Below are positions 44,901 through 56,439 of a stretch of DNA of 64,000 nt, piece after piece (positions within the stretch are counted from its first letter, which is position 1; each line of letters begins with the position of its first letter). A program made the translations under genes and the position numbers. The stretch covers positions 179,695,001 through 179,759,000 of the forward strand of contig JAUMIR010000001.1 of assembly GCA_030847615.1 (NCBI GenBank), written 5' to 3'. The notes under the pieces are model-generated. The model was not told where the DNA came from. It was given only the letters and a program-made list of their open reading frames with translations, and did no database searches. Origin of the DNA: Gambelia wislizenii (lineage: Eukaryota > Chordata > Lepidosauria > Squamata > Crotaphytidae).

Positions 44901-45084
44901 GTCACCATGCCATTAATTACCAGGTGAAGCCTAGTCTGGTTCCCTTCTTTTTCCTTATTAGAAGATGGGGATAATAGAATACAGAAGTCTGTATGCAGCT
45001 TGTCTCTTGACAAGCATGAGGCTTCAAGCACAGGTTCTAGGGTCCAGGAATAATATGCTCCTCTTCAGTCTACAAGAAGTCTAT

Positions 45085-45613
45085 GGCCTTGTCTAGACAA
45101 TCTGTTTACCCCATCTTAGAGCCCTGCAGTCTCAATAACACAGTGCTTTTGCCCTGTTTTGCCCTGGGCAGTCCTAACAAAGCCCAGAGCAAATAGAGGT
45201 GCAAAACAGGGTAAAGGCCATTGAAATGTTTCAGCAAAACACCCAGGGAAAAAAAATGCTTCTTTTTTGGGAGAAATGGATTGGGCCCTATGGGTCCACA
45301 GGAGCCCATATAGGTATGCCAGCCCATCGCTGCAGCTGCCATCCACATTGTTCTCCCTGAAGCCAGAGAGGAGTCCTGCAGCATATAACCAAGGCTGGGC
45401 ACATGCAGAAGGCCTTGATCACATGCTGTGGGCCCTCTTTCCTGGCGTCAGAAAATGCATCATAGTATGAAGTGGTGGTGGCTGCAGAGACAGGCTAATG
45501 TGGTGTTCTGGACTCCATCCCATTTCGTTCAGGTAACGGAAGGAATGGGCCTGAAACAGGGCCAGAATATGCCAGTGGGAAGCCAGCATATTCTGGCCAG
45601 TGTAGACAAGGTC
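45085..45613 (+). mobile_element. T2-family foldback MITE, copy 3
   Basis: Termini are GGCCTTGTCTAGAC and inverted GACCTTGTCTACACTGG. TAT flanks both sides (45082-45084, 45614-45616). The inner hairpin pairs TCCCTGAAGCCAGAGAGGAG with CCTCTTTCCTGGCGTCAG (about 45353-45450). Confidence 0.8.
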
Positions 45614-45616
45614 TAT

Positions 45617-47170
45617 GGATGCATGAGGGGCATTTTTCTTTTTAACTTGCTTGATAATTCATAACTACAAAGTGGGGAGAAAGTGGAACTATACTTTCCA
45701 GAGACCACATGTATTGATAACATAGTGTAAATGAGAGTGTGAGTTTTCTATATTATATATTTGATGGTATTCTTCATTTTTAAAAATAATTCCCAGATTT
45801 TACAGTTAAAAGATTTATAATGCCTTTAGAATGCTTCTAATTGCTATTGTACTTTTTGTATGTATGCTAAAGAAATGTTAAGACAACTAAGTTAATCCAA
45901 GCTAAAATATGCTATTTTGAAAAAGAAGTATTGTTAAAATTGATGTTATAATTGTATAATTAATGATGAATATTTCTATTCAGTTTTAAAAGGTTATGAT
46001 TAGAGGCATGTGCAGTTAAGCTTATTGTACACAATGGGAAAGAAGATGTAGTCAACTGAAAGTGTTAGTGAGCTGATCAGAATTTTAGAAGTGTAGATAA
46101 TCATTAAGCCTATGCTAGAGAGAAAGAAAGCTACTGGCACATTTTCAGACCAAAAAATAGCACACAGTTCAGCCAGCAGCGGCAAAAATCCTTGCAATTA
46201 GTTCTGTAAGCTCCAGTAAACTTTGAACTTTCCTTTCTTGAGCATCTCCCTCCATGTTTTCTAGAAAATTTTATTTGAAGCAGTCAAGTGGATCCAACTG
46301 GGAACATAAATTTTCCTTCCATTTGTGGAAATCTTTTGATCAAACAGATAAAATGGTGGAACAAGGGTAGATAATTTGGCTGATGTCTTCCTCCTCCTGC
46401 AGCCCAACTTTACAGACTGTTCTGGGGCCCCTCAATTACAGGAGTTGAGTTTTAAAGGATGCAAGGCACTGCATAGGAATGGGTAAGCAGCAAAGGTTGC
46501 CCCCTCATTTCCACCCACAGGAATGTCCCTTGAGCATAATCCCACCCATTGAAGGTTTTCACTGATGAGAGCAAAGTCTATACCCAAACTATCTCTCTTC
46601 AAAGAAAGTTTTTTGATATAGCACGGCAGCATGCTGTTCAAAAGTGGGGACTGAAAAATAACTTGGCTTCCCAAGCCCATTCTGAAGCTTAAAGGCACTA
46701 TTTAGTTCCCATTGTGATGTATCATTTATTTACTTTGATTGCTTGCAGTAGTTTTATATAACAGTGTATTGCAATTTCTGCAGAAATTGCTACATAAAAG
46801 TGCTACCATTTTGGAAAACCGGTGTGTTAGGCAGGAAAATGACCTGAGGATATATAGGGTCCAGAAAATACTTGCTTTGAAACACTGAGTTCCAGCTTCA
46901 GTTCCAGCATTCACATGTATAATTTTCTTTATTGCATTATCTGTTGCAAAGGGTTGTTAAGAAAGACACAAAGAAGGTATTCCAGCCAGCTGTGCATTAT
47001 GGTTTGGGACTAAAGACAAATACTGAAGAGCAGGTAATGGAATCCACAAGGAAAAAGGGGAGACAAGTCTCCAAGTGCCCTGTAGATCATTTGTATTTAT
47101 TATTTGAAACAAGTCCACAACCCCTGTGTCTATTGTGTCTATTACAGATATACTTTACCTCCAAAATGAC
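45617..47170. other. Unassigned interval
   Basis: No repeat or gene recognised in this 1.5 kb; 45720-46000 is AT-rich. Confidence 0.4.
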
Positions 47171-47173
47171 TGA

Positions 47174-47682
47174 GGGCTTGTCTAGATGGGCTATTTACTT
47201 CATCTTGCCCCATCTTGGAGCCCTGCAGTCCATACAATGCAGGGCTGTGCCCTGTTTTGCCCCCCAGGTAGTCCTGATGATGCCCAGGGAAACGACAGGT
47301 TGAAGACTGTTAACATGTAATATTTTAACACCTGGGAAAAACTGCCTCATTTAAGGAAAACTGGATTGGGCCCCCTGGGAACACAGGAGTCTTCATGGAC
47401 AAGCTAGACCATACTGGTAGGCACCTATTCTGCCACCCACATCACACTCTCTGAAGCCAGGAAGAAGGCCCGCAGAATGTGATCAAGTCTCATCACATGC
47501 AGGGAACCTTGAGCATGTGCTGCAAGCCTCCTTCCTGGCTTCACAGAGTGTGGCATGGATGGCACTAGAGGCAGCCACCAGAATGGGCCGGTGTATCCAT
47601 GCAGACTTCCTTCCATTTAATGTGTGTGACTGGGAGCGGGGGGCAGGCCTGATATGGCATTCTGGCCAGTGTGGACAAGCCC
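47174..47682 (+). mobile_element. T2-family foldback MITE, copy 4
   Basis: Termini are GGGCTTGTCTAGATGGG and inverted GGGCTTGTCCACACTGG. TGA flanks both sides (47171-47173, 47683-47685). The hairpin core is clear: CACACTCTCTGAAGCCAGGA (about 47444-47463) against TCCTGGCTTCACAGAGTGTG (about 47532-47551). Confidence 0.85.
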
Positions 47683-47685
47683 TGA

Positions 47686-48360
47686 ATTTACAAACTACTA
47701 CAGCAAACAGAGGTACACGTTGGCCCACTTTACCACTTACAGTTTGTCATCTACAATATACAATGCAAGTGCCCAATGATATGTGTGGGCCAGACAACAA
47801 GACCTCTTAAAAATATGTAAGAGAGCACCTCTCTAATATAAGAAAAAAAAAAACAAGAAAAACATACTTCCTTGGTAAATCATTTTTTGGGTTGTAGAAA
47901 AAATAAATAATAACAATGAGAAGACACTATTGAAAAAAAAGAAACAGATTGGATTTTAAAATTGAAATCTTTTATTCTAGGAGGACTAAATAAAGAACGT
48001 GATTTCCTCCCACTATTGTAAAGTCACGGTGTAAAAATATTTATTTTTTCCTAGACCAATTGCATCATATGTCCTTGAAAGCTATCACACACCCTCTGCT
48101 CACCCTCCCCTTCTTTCTGACCACCTTGTAAAATAAATAAATACATTTATAAATAAACTTCAAGCCTGGTTGTCTAGTTGTTTATCTGTCTAGCAAATGG
48201 AAAGAGATTTTTCTGTTCTCAAAATTTCTGCAGCTAGTTGCACGTGTAGACTTTTAAGCAATATACAGAAAGTATAATTTATGATCCACTTTATAGATAT
48301 TATCTTAATTATGTGTTGCCCTTTTTATTTTTAATTTGTACTTTGTATTTTTATTTGTTT
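47686..48360. other. Unassigned interval
   Basis: A-rich and T-rich patches (47841-47855, 48310-48360); no gene recognised. Confidence 0.4.
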
Positions 48361-50692
48361 TTATATAGCCCCTGGAGAAGGCCATTGAATCACTTAATAC
48401 AAATGTCCTCCACCCAGAACCCTTTATTAGAGCCAACTAAAGCCTGCTGCGATGCTTTAAATAATCACTTCGCAGACAAAGGACTTTTTCGGACATCTAA
48501 AATGTAACGGAAGCAGCCTCGCCACGTTGCGAGGCTGCTGCGCTGCAGGGCGTCCCTTTCGCATGATGCCCATCCCTGCTGGTACTGTTGCGGTACCGCA
48601 GGGACATTTGAGTGTTATATTTTAGCGATTTTTACTCATGATCAACTTTCCCTGCGGTACCGCAACAGTATTGGCAGGGATGGGCGGCATGCAAAAGGGA
48701 TGCCCTGCAGAGCAGCAGCCTCGCAACGTGGCAAGGCTGCTTCTGTTACATTTTAGATGTCCGAAAAAGTCCAAAATCTCTCAGATAAGAGCAGATTTGG
48801 ATGCTGGCCTTGTGGCAGAAGTGACAGGAAAGTTATCTAGCATCTCAGTGAATACTGATATACTGGATCAGTTTGAGTCGGTGACTACTGAGGATGTGGA
48901 CAAGCTCCTTGGTAGTATGAAAAAGATGACCTGCTCTCTCTATCCCTTCCCATCTTGGCTGGCTGTCCAAGGGGGGAGATACGATCAAGGTGCTGTTGAA
49001 GCATATAATTAACGCATCTTTCAGGGAAGGCTGACTTCCATCTTGCCAAAAAGAGTCAGTACTTAAACCATTCCTTTAAAAAAAGCCCTCCCTTGACCCC
49101 CTGGACAAAAACAATTATAGGCCAGTCTCGCTTTTACCATTCTTAAGCAAGGTGATCGAGAGAACGGTCGCCATTCAACTCCAAGCAGTCTTGGAAGAAA
49201 CTGATTTTTTAGATCCATTTCAAACTGGATTTAAGACAGGATACGGAGTCGAGACTGCCATGGTTGCCTTGGCTGATGATCTCTGTCTGGGCATCGACAG
49301 GGGAAGTGTTACCAGCTGGTGCTCTTGGACCTCTCAGCAGCCTTCGATACCATTGACCACGGTGTCCTTTTAGAATGCCTGGGAGAACTGGAAATTGGGG
49401 ACACTGCTTTGCAGTGGTTCTGTTCCTATCTCTCAGGTAGATTCCAGATGGTGGTGTTGGGAGACAGTTTCTCTTCTAAAAGAGAGTTAAAATCTGGCGT
49501 CTCCAGGGTGCCATCCTGTTTCCTATGCTTTTCAAAATTTACATGAAGCCACTGGGAGAGATCATCCCGAGACATGGGGCAGAGTGTTATCAGTACACTG
49601 ATGACACCCAAATATGTTTCTCTATGTCTCAGACTGTTGCAGTGAATAAGGATGGTATCTCTCCTCTGAATGACTGCCTTAGGGCAGTAATGAATTTGAT
49701 GCGGGAAAACAGACTCAAACTGAATCCAGATAAGGTATTTGCTACTGGGACCCCTAATCCAGGAATGGAGATATGTCCACCAGTCCAGATGGGGTCACAC
49801 CTCCCCTGAAGGACTGTGTTTGAAGCTTGGGGGTGCTCCTTGACTCCTCTCTCCAGCTGAAAGCCCAAATAGATATGATGATCAGGAGTGCCTGTTATCA
49901 GCTTTGGCTGATACATCAGCTGCGACCCTTTCTGGAGCAGGATGACCTAGAAACAGTAGCACACACACTGGTACTCTTGGCTTGACTTCTGCAACACACT
50001 CTACATGGGGCTACCCTCGTGCCAAGTTCGGAAACTTCAATTGGTACAAAACATGACAGCCAGCTTAGTCGCAGGTACATCTAAAGCCAACCACATAACA
50101 CCTGTCTTAAAATCCCTTCATTGGCTGCCAATTAGTTTCTGGGCAAGGTACAAAGTGTTGGTTATAACCTTTAAAGCCCTACATGGCCTGGGTCCAGGCT
50201 ACTTGCGGGAACACCTTCCTCCATATAATCCACCCTGCACACTTAGGTTCTCTGGGAAGAACCTGTTGCAGTCAAAGAAGACCAGATTGGCTGCAATGAC
50301 CCAGAGGACCTTTCCATCTATGGAATGACTGGCTGGACAAGATCTGTCATATTACCATCCTAGAAGCCTTTAAAAGGGCCATTAAGATGGATCTCTTCTG
50401 CCAGGCCTTTCCAGATTAGCCTTCCAGATAAAAAACAAACAAACAAACCTACTCACAAACTTATTGAATTTGTATTTGTAAATTTTAATATATTCTGCTG
50501 ATTAATTTCTATTTTATTGTTCTTTGTTGTTTTTATGATTGTGGGGAGAGATGGGATATGAGATTGCTTTTTAACATTGAGCTTTTATTATTATAATATC
50601 TTATTGTTATAATTATGTTGTACTCCACCTTGATTCCCTAGGGAAAAGGTGGAATATAAATAAAATATCATCATCATCATCATCATCATCAA
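48361..50692 (+). pseudogene. L2 LINE, ORF2 RT region to 3' tail
   Basis: It opens in the linker before RT (CCDALNNHFADK at about 48450-48480) and is split by a 292 bp palindrome. It continues with KISQIRADLDAG, then VIERTVAIQLQAVLEE and FQTGFKTGYGVETAM, then LLDLSAAFDTIDHGVLLECL (first palm Asp). Next are LFKIYMKPLGEII with the YTDDTQI box (catalytic DD kept), LKLNPDKV, and the C-terminal LQLVQNMTASLVAGTSKA, HWLPISFWARYKVLVI. At least four frame shifts and a stop make it dead. The 3' end is AAATAAAATATC followed by (ATC)n at 50668-50691, the LINE-tail microsatellite. Confidence 0.9.
48481..48772. mobile_element. FB-family palindromic element, copy 1 (292 bp)
   Basis: The two halves are inverted copies over about 128 bp each with roughly nine differences and a centre of about 36 nt. 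Ends are GGACTTTTTCGGACATC. The insertion duplicated AAA (48478-48480, 48773-48775); removing insert plus one AAA restores the L2 frame FADKISQI. Each arm contains smaller hairpins: GCAGCCTCG...GCGAGGCTGC and TGCGGTACCGCA. Not coding. Confidence 0.9.
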
Positions 50693-52476
50693 TTACATAG
50701 GCTGAAATGTGTTTAAAGGGGGCTTTTTTCCATCTACATACCACTTGGAGATTGGTTTCCCCCTTTTTTCCCTGTGGCTTCCATTATGGTTTGGGGCAAG
50801 AGTGCTGTTCAACAGTTCTGGTTAAATGTGCATTCTCTTACCATTGGAGTTTTGTCAAGAGTCAGGATGAATATGTACTCTCATGTGTTTTGTGGCTGGT
50901 TGTGTATAATTTACCTCTGATCTACTTCTGAATGTGGAATACAGATGGAATTTCAGGAAACCCTGATAAGAACAGTCTTGAACTGAAAACAATCTTGATA
51001 GATTAGGACTCAGTCTGTTCAAAACTGACACTTTTTGTTCAGAAAACAGATTTTTCTGCATATAAAATGATACTTCTCTTTCTTTCTGTGAAGAAAATGA
51101 TGTTTCCTGGGCATTTTCTGTTTTCTGCACCAGAATAAAAGATCTGCAAATTTTGTGCAGAACACATCCTGAACTGTGAATAGCATTTGAAACATGTGCA
51201 ATTTCCAACAACTTTCTTACAGGGCGTGGGGATGCTAGAATTACTCACTGCTTCATTTGGGAATGAAATTTATTGAAGAATTACATCCTTATGTGGCAGC
51301 ACATGTGCTGTAGCCTGTACGATTGAGTTTAAAGTTTACATGGCTGTGAATGCTACTTCGTATAAAATAAATGTATAAATAATCAGTCCTTGAACAATAA
51401 GCATATATCTGGAAAATTATTCTTCCCCTGATAACTAGTTTTCTACATAGAGAGAAAATTTTCTATGAAGGAGCTTTCAGCCATTTCTGCCCATCCGTAG
51501 TCTCGTTTGACCAGGCATTGGTTTAGCAGCTCAGTGAGAAGCAGGCTTCAAAGTATAGTCTCACAATTATCATATAATATTGCTTTACTAATTGATCTAG
51601 CTACCAAAAAAATATCCAATAGCTCTCCACTTTTATTTAGAAAACATAAAGCTGCATTAAGCCTCACACTACCCTTGCAGATATACAACTATAGCTATCG
51701 ACTCAGGAAAGAATCATCATTATTTTTGTTTGTTTGTTTGTTATTTTGCATCGTAAAGTCAATTTCAGCAAGGTAGATTTAATACAAAGTTCCAAGGATG
51801 ATTGATTTTTTCATGAGGAGAAGGAGGCAGGCAATGTTGAGTGATCTTCTTACTGTGAATCTGGAATAGATGGAAATAAATACAATATTGTATCTTTGTT
51901 CATGAGGGGATACTTTAGTCACATCTGAATTTCCTGCCTAAATAAGGGTGGGATGTGGTCCCAGAATTACCCATGAAATGCTCCATAAGTAAAATCCTTG
52001 TGAATTTTCAATAGCTTGTTCCAAATTTGACAGTCTCTAAAATGAAACTTCACTGATTTCAGTGGGAGAATTGAGCACAAGTCTAAGCATCTTTACTAAG
52101 AAGTAACCCCACTGAGCTCAATAGGGTTTACTCTACATATACAGAAGAGTGTAGCTCTGGATGTTCAGTTAAAGGAATGGAGTATTTATCTAAATTGTAT
52201 GTAATAAATATACTGGAAACTAGATGGAACCCATCCATCATCAGGCTCCTCAAGATCTCATTGATTCAGCCTTAAGTAGATACTTAAAGATGGAAGCCTA
52301 AATACATTTACTAGAGAGCAAGTCAAAATGATATTAGAGGACTTGTTGCTAAGCAAACATGCTTAAGTTGTGCTAAAAGTCTCCCACTGAAATCAACAAA
52401 ACAAAAATGCTCAAGCTTGACTCTGTTGTATGATCCCTATCTTTCCAATTCCTAAATTCAGCTGTTTTTAGACCTG
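50693..52476. other. Unassigned interval
   Basis: No gene or repeat recognised; (GTTT)n at about 51727-51742. Confidence 0.4.
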
Positions 52477-53077
52477 GGGATTGTCTAAATGGTGAAAATA
52501 TACTCCTCATGGAATGTGAGGAGAAAGTTATCTGTCCCTTAGTGGGATTCTGGATCGTTTCACCATACTTGGAAGGAGGGGGGCCAAAAACATAATATAC
52601 ACGGGAGTTTTTGAAAAACAGTTGGGGGAATATACATTCCTGCTCATTGGGACAAGTGACACTAATCGATTCATTTTCCCATATGTGCAGAATCTGAAAG
52701 CTGATTGTTTGGACAAGCGCAGGGTGTGAAGCTTGCTAACAAGGCAAGCGCCCAGAAACACCATGTTGGATTTTTGCTTTAGCAAGCAAGTGCTAAGGAA
52801 ATAAAATGGGGTGTTGTTTTTTTAAGGTGAAATATTGCTCTATCACACATTGGATATAGTTTTTTAAAAATGTTCAGTGGTGTCAAATTGAGGTAAGTAA
52901 AAAAGCAAGTAATTCACTCACAGCTGCCATCTTGATTCACAGGCATGCCTGTTTGCACAGCAAACATGGATAGCTTTGCATGCCTGCAATCTGCAAAAAA
53001 AATTAAAAAAAACAGCTGCTATGAATTGCCATTACTGCGGAGAAATCTGCTTGTTCTTGCATCATATAGACAAGACA
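52477..53077 (-). mobile_element. T1-family non-autonomous DNA element, copy 3
   Basis: The left end GGGATTGTCTAAATGG and inverted right end TGTCTTGTCTATATGATG follow the T1 termini. The minus strand has AAGATGGCAGCTGTGAGTGA and ATTACTTGC, matching GAGATGGCGGCCATGTGTGA and ATTTACTTGC of the 26.9 kb copy. Target triplets are not clear. Confidence 0.65.
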
Positions 53078-53159
53078 ATTGATAGGATGGCAAAAAAAAA
53101 AACGCTCTACATCTCTGTTACCAACAAACATGTACATTGTAGAAGACAGAAACACACAA

Positions 53160-53217
53160 AAGAAAGAAAGAAAGAAAGGAAGGAAGGAAGGAAGGAAGGA
53201 AGGAAGGAAGGAAGGAA
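53160..53217 (+). repeat. (AAAG)n(AAGG)n microsatellite
   Basis: About five AAAG units then ten AAGG units. It produces spurious K/E/G/R-rich reading frames in two phases. Confidence 0.95.
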
Positions 53218-54547
53218 AAGAGATCAGGAGAGTGGTGTCTATTTCTTTGCCTGGGACAGTAGCTAGAACTCTTTATCTGTGGTGGTAGCCAGAACTCTGA
53301 AAAGATAAATTTTCTTTATTTGTTTATTCAAGTTATATCCCACTTTTCTTCTGCCAAAATATTGGGTGAAGTCAGCATTTGGGTAAATAACACTTACTTT
53401 TGGACTGAAAGGCAACATGATTTTTCAGCTTCCAGTGATGGAAATGGCCTTTGTGGATTAGACTGAAGGTCTGTCTATTCCATTTTGCTGTCTCCCAGCA
53501 GTGATCAGACAGAAGTCCCTAGGAGATAGCACAGTGTAAAAACCCATGTCCTCTTTTCTTTTAATTGTAGTTATGCACAAGTTTTATTTTTTGCAGATTT
53601 TGATAGAAAATATCCTTGTCTGCACAAATCAGATGGATGCTGCCATAACTTGCAGTTTTCTTGACTAGTTTAACCATATCAAAAGATGGATTACAATTTG
53701 TCTTTTTGGACTAAATATTATTTCAACATGTATATCCATTAGGATAGAATTTTTAAAAGGAAAATCACAGATTAGGACTAGGATGGGCAAAATGATGTGA
53801 AAAGCATGATCAAGGGAGATGGAGCATAATTCCTAGATTCTTCCATTCCTTGTTCCCCCCTCCTTTTTGTTTTTCGTCTTCTTTTTGTTCTTAATATCTG
53901 GTAATTCTCAATAGGTGTGTTTGAGAGGTGAGGGATGGTTAAGTATTGTGTGTGGTGAATTGTGTATTGGGTAAAAGGAAGCCCTTTGTTGGTACTGCAT
54001 GTAGGGGGAAAATTAAAAGGACAGAATTGGTTATGACTTTCTGAAATGCTGACTTGTTTTAAATGAAGAAGAATGGCCTGCCTCTGGAGTGCAAATGAGA
54101 ACTTCTGTAATTTACTTGAAAAGGTTGAAATACAGGGCCAGCTGTTAAGAGCAGCTACTGAATGAACTTGTTAACATCAAGAAAAACTGAAGGATTTCTT
54201 TTTCTAATTGGATGAAAGCATTAACACAATTTTGAGTGCTGAGATGATTAAAAATTGATTTGTAATTATGAGATTTCTAAAGAGTGAGCAGTGATGAATT
54301 GCCTCCCAGGGATGGATGTTGGGGATTCCCCCCCCCCAAAGTGTTGTTTGTTCTCCTGTCTGCGGTAGAACAAGTAGAAATCTGTAGCATTTTAAACAAT
54401 GTTTCTCATTTTTGTTTTTGCTGAAAAAGCAGATATATTTCCACCCTTGCTTAAAAGAAGTCATTTAGTGGAAGTTAAATGATCACAGATCCATGTTAAT
54501 ACACAGTCATCTTTCTGAAATGAAATATATGAATGTGGAAAAACTAA
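53218..54547. other. Unassigned interval
   Basis: 53310-53350 (TTTATTTGTTTATTCAAGTT, ATATCCCACTTTTCT) looks like the very end of an antisense LINE tail. The rest shows nothing. Confidence 0.4.
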
Positions 54548-55284
54548 ATGCATAGATACAGGATGGGGGAGACATGGCTGAATGAGACTACGTGCGAAAG
54601 GGATCTAGGAGTCCTAGTAGACCACAAGTTGAACATGAGTCAACAGTGTGATGCGGCAGCTAAAAAGGCCAATGCGATTTTGGGCTGCATCAATAGAAGT
54701 ATAGTGTCTAGATCAAGGGAAGTCATAGTGCCACTCTATTCTGTCTTGGTCTGGCCTCACCTAGAATACTGTGTCCAGTTCTGGGCACCACAATTCAAAA
54801 AGGATATTGACAAATTGGAGCGTGTCCAGAGGAGGGTGACTAAAATGGTGAAAGGTTTGGAAATCCATGCCTTATGAGGAAAGACTTAGGGATCTGGGTA
54901 TGTTTAGCATGGAAAAAAGACAGTTAAGGGGCGATATGAAAGCCCTGTTTAAGTATTTGAAGGGGTGTCACATTGAGGATGGAGCAGGCTTGTTTTCTGC
55001 TGCTCCAGAGACTGGAACACGGAGCAATGGATGCAAGCTCCAGGAACAGAGAGTCCACCTTAACATTAGGAAGAACTTTTTGGCAGTAAGAGCTGTTTGA
55101 CAGTGGAACACACTCCCTTGGAGCGTGGTGGGGTCTCCTTCCTTGGAGGTCTTTAAACAGAGGCTGGATGGCCATCTGTCGGGGATGCTTTGATTGTGAT
55201 TTCCTGCGTGGCAGGGGGGTTGGACTGGATGGCCCTCGTGGTCTCTTCCAACTCTGCAATTCTATGATTCTATGATTCTATGAT
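54548..55284 (+). pseudogene. CR1 3' half of ORF2 and tail
   Basis: It reads [20 protein letters not shown] and [19 protein letters not shown], then [21 protein letters not shown] and [17 protein letters not shown]. An extra base near 54865 shifts the frame to [20 protein letters not shown], and a stop follows RAV near 55098. The 3' UTR has GCAGGGGGGTTGGACTGGAT and the tail is (ATTCTATG)n at 55258-55284. It is the longest of the young CR1 copies here. Confidence 0.9.
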
Positions 55285-55874
55285 TTTTATTGCCCATTAC
55301 AAACATTGCCTCAGATACAGTTGCTTGTATGTAAATGGTGTAACATCTTAGCTGCTTAAAGAATTGTCCTTTCTGTATGAATCTTTTATATTTTAAATTC
55401 CAACACTGATATAGGAATCATTTTTATTTGTTCTTTGTGAACCATCTGTCACTTTTTAAGTGTTAAAAGAGACATCAGTAGCAAAAATGAGGAAAAAATA
55501 ATGTTATTCTCTTGACTCATTTAATGATTGCTGTATGTGCTCCCTTTACTTCTCCATTGCTGACTGTAGATACAGCGATGGCACACAGTAGGCTCCTTGC
55601 TTACCTTTTCTTTGGCTCCATTCCCCTCTGCACTATCTTGAATAATGTTTCCCAGAGATTGAGGGATGTCCTGGGTGAAGCAGTGGGAAGGGGGGACTGG
55701 AGGAAAATGGAGCAAAATTTTTGCTTAGGGAAGGGATGTGCTGGGGATGTCCACAAGTGCAAAACACAGATCTAAATCAATATTTGCAATATATGAGTGT
55801 GCATAGATACATAAAGATATATCATTGAATACCAAAGTTATCGTTGCCTGTACTATAATACTTCTGTACTCTCT
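55285..55874. other. Unassigned interval
   Basis: Nothing recognised. The 87-codon plus frame at 55512-55775 overlaps an equally long minus frame and has no motif. Confidence 0.4.
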
Positions 55875-56406
55875 GGACTTTATCAGAAGCATCAAATATG
55901 GCATCATAACTGCAAAAGGGGCTGTATATCAGACGATGTCACCATTTTGCTGTTATGTCCCTGCCAAAACCTGTAGTTTTTAATTGATGGCTTAAGCCAT
56001 CAACTGATCCTCCCTGCCATTTCCTCACGTCCTTTTCCCCAGTACTTACCCTGTCAGTGGGCGGTCCGGTGCAAACACTTCTGGGTGAGATCGCAACATC
56101 CAAGTAAGTGACACACTTTTTACAACCCTCCCCAGGTTACTTGTGAGGTTTTAAGTGTGTGCTTTTAAAAACATTTTTAGTGTTATTTTTTGTTTGTTTT
56201 TTAATTTCCCCCACGATGAAGTCTCACAATATTTTGCAGGATTACAAAGGAGGAATTGAATGGAGCTCAATTCCTCTTTCATTGCCAGAGCTGTCTTTGC
56301 TGGTATTAAAGGTAAGTGCAGGGAGGGAGCATTCTTTTCCTGGCATAGAAATTGCTTTTTTTATACCAACAAAAGAACGCTTTAAAGGAAACATCTGATA
56401 AAGTCC
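55875..56406 (-). mobile_element. T4/T5-type non-autonomous DNA element
   Basis: Ends are GGACTTTATCAGAAGC and inverted GGACTTTATCAGATG. TCT flanks both sides (55872-55874, 56407-56409). The termini are T5-like, while the interior read on the minus strand (AAAAAGTGTGTCACTTACTT, CTGGGGAGGGTTG) matches T4. It links the two families. Confidence 0.8.
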
Positions 56407-56439
56407 TCTGTATGATTGTTAAAGCTGGATAGTCAAGAA

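Noticed and set aside
53079..53288. Charged K/E/R-rich protein frames
   Set aside because: They are translations of an AAAG/AAGG microsatellite in two phases.
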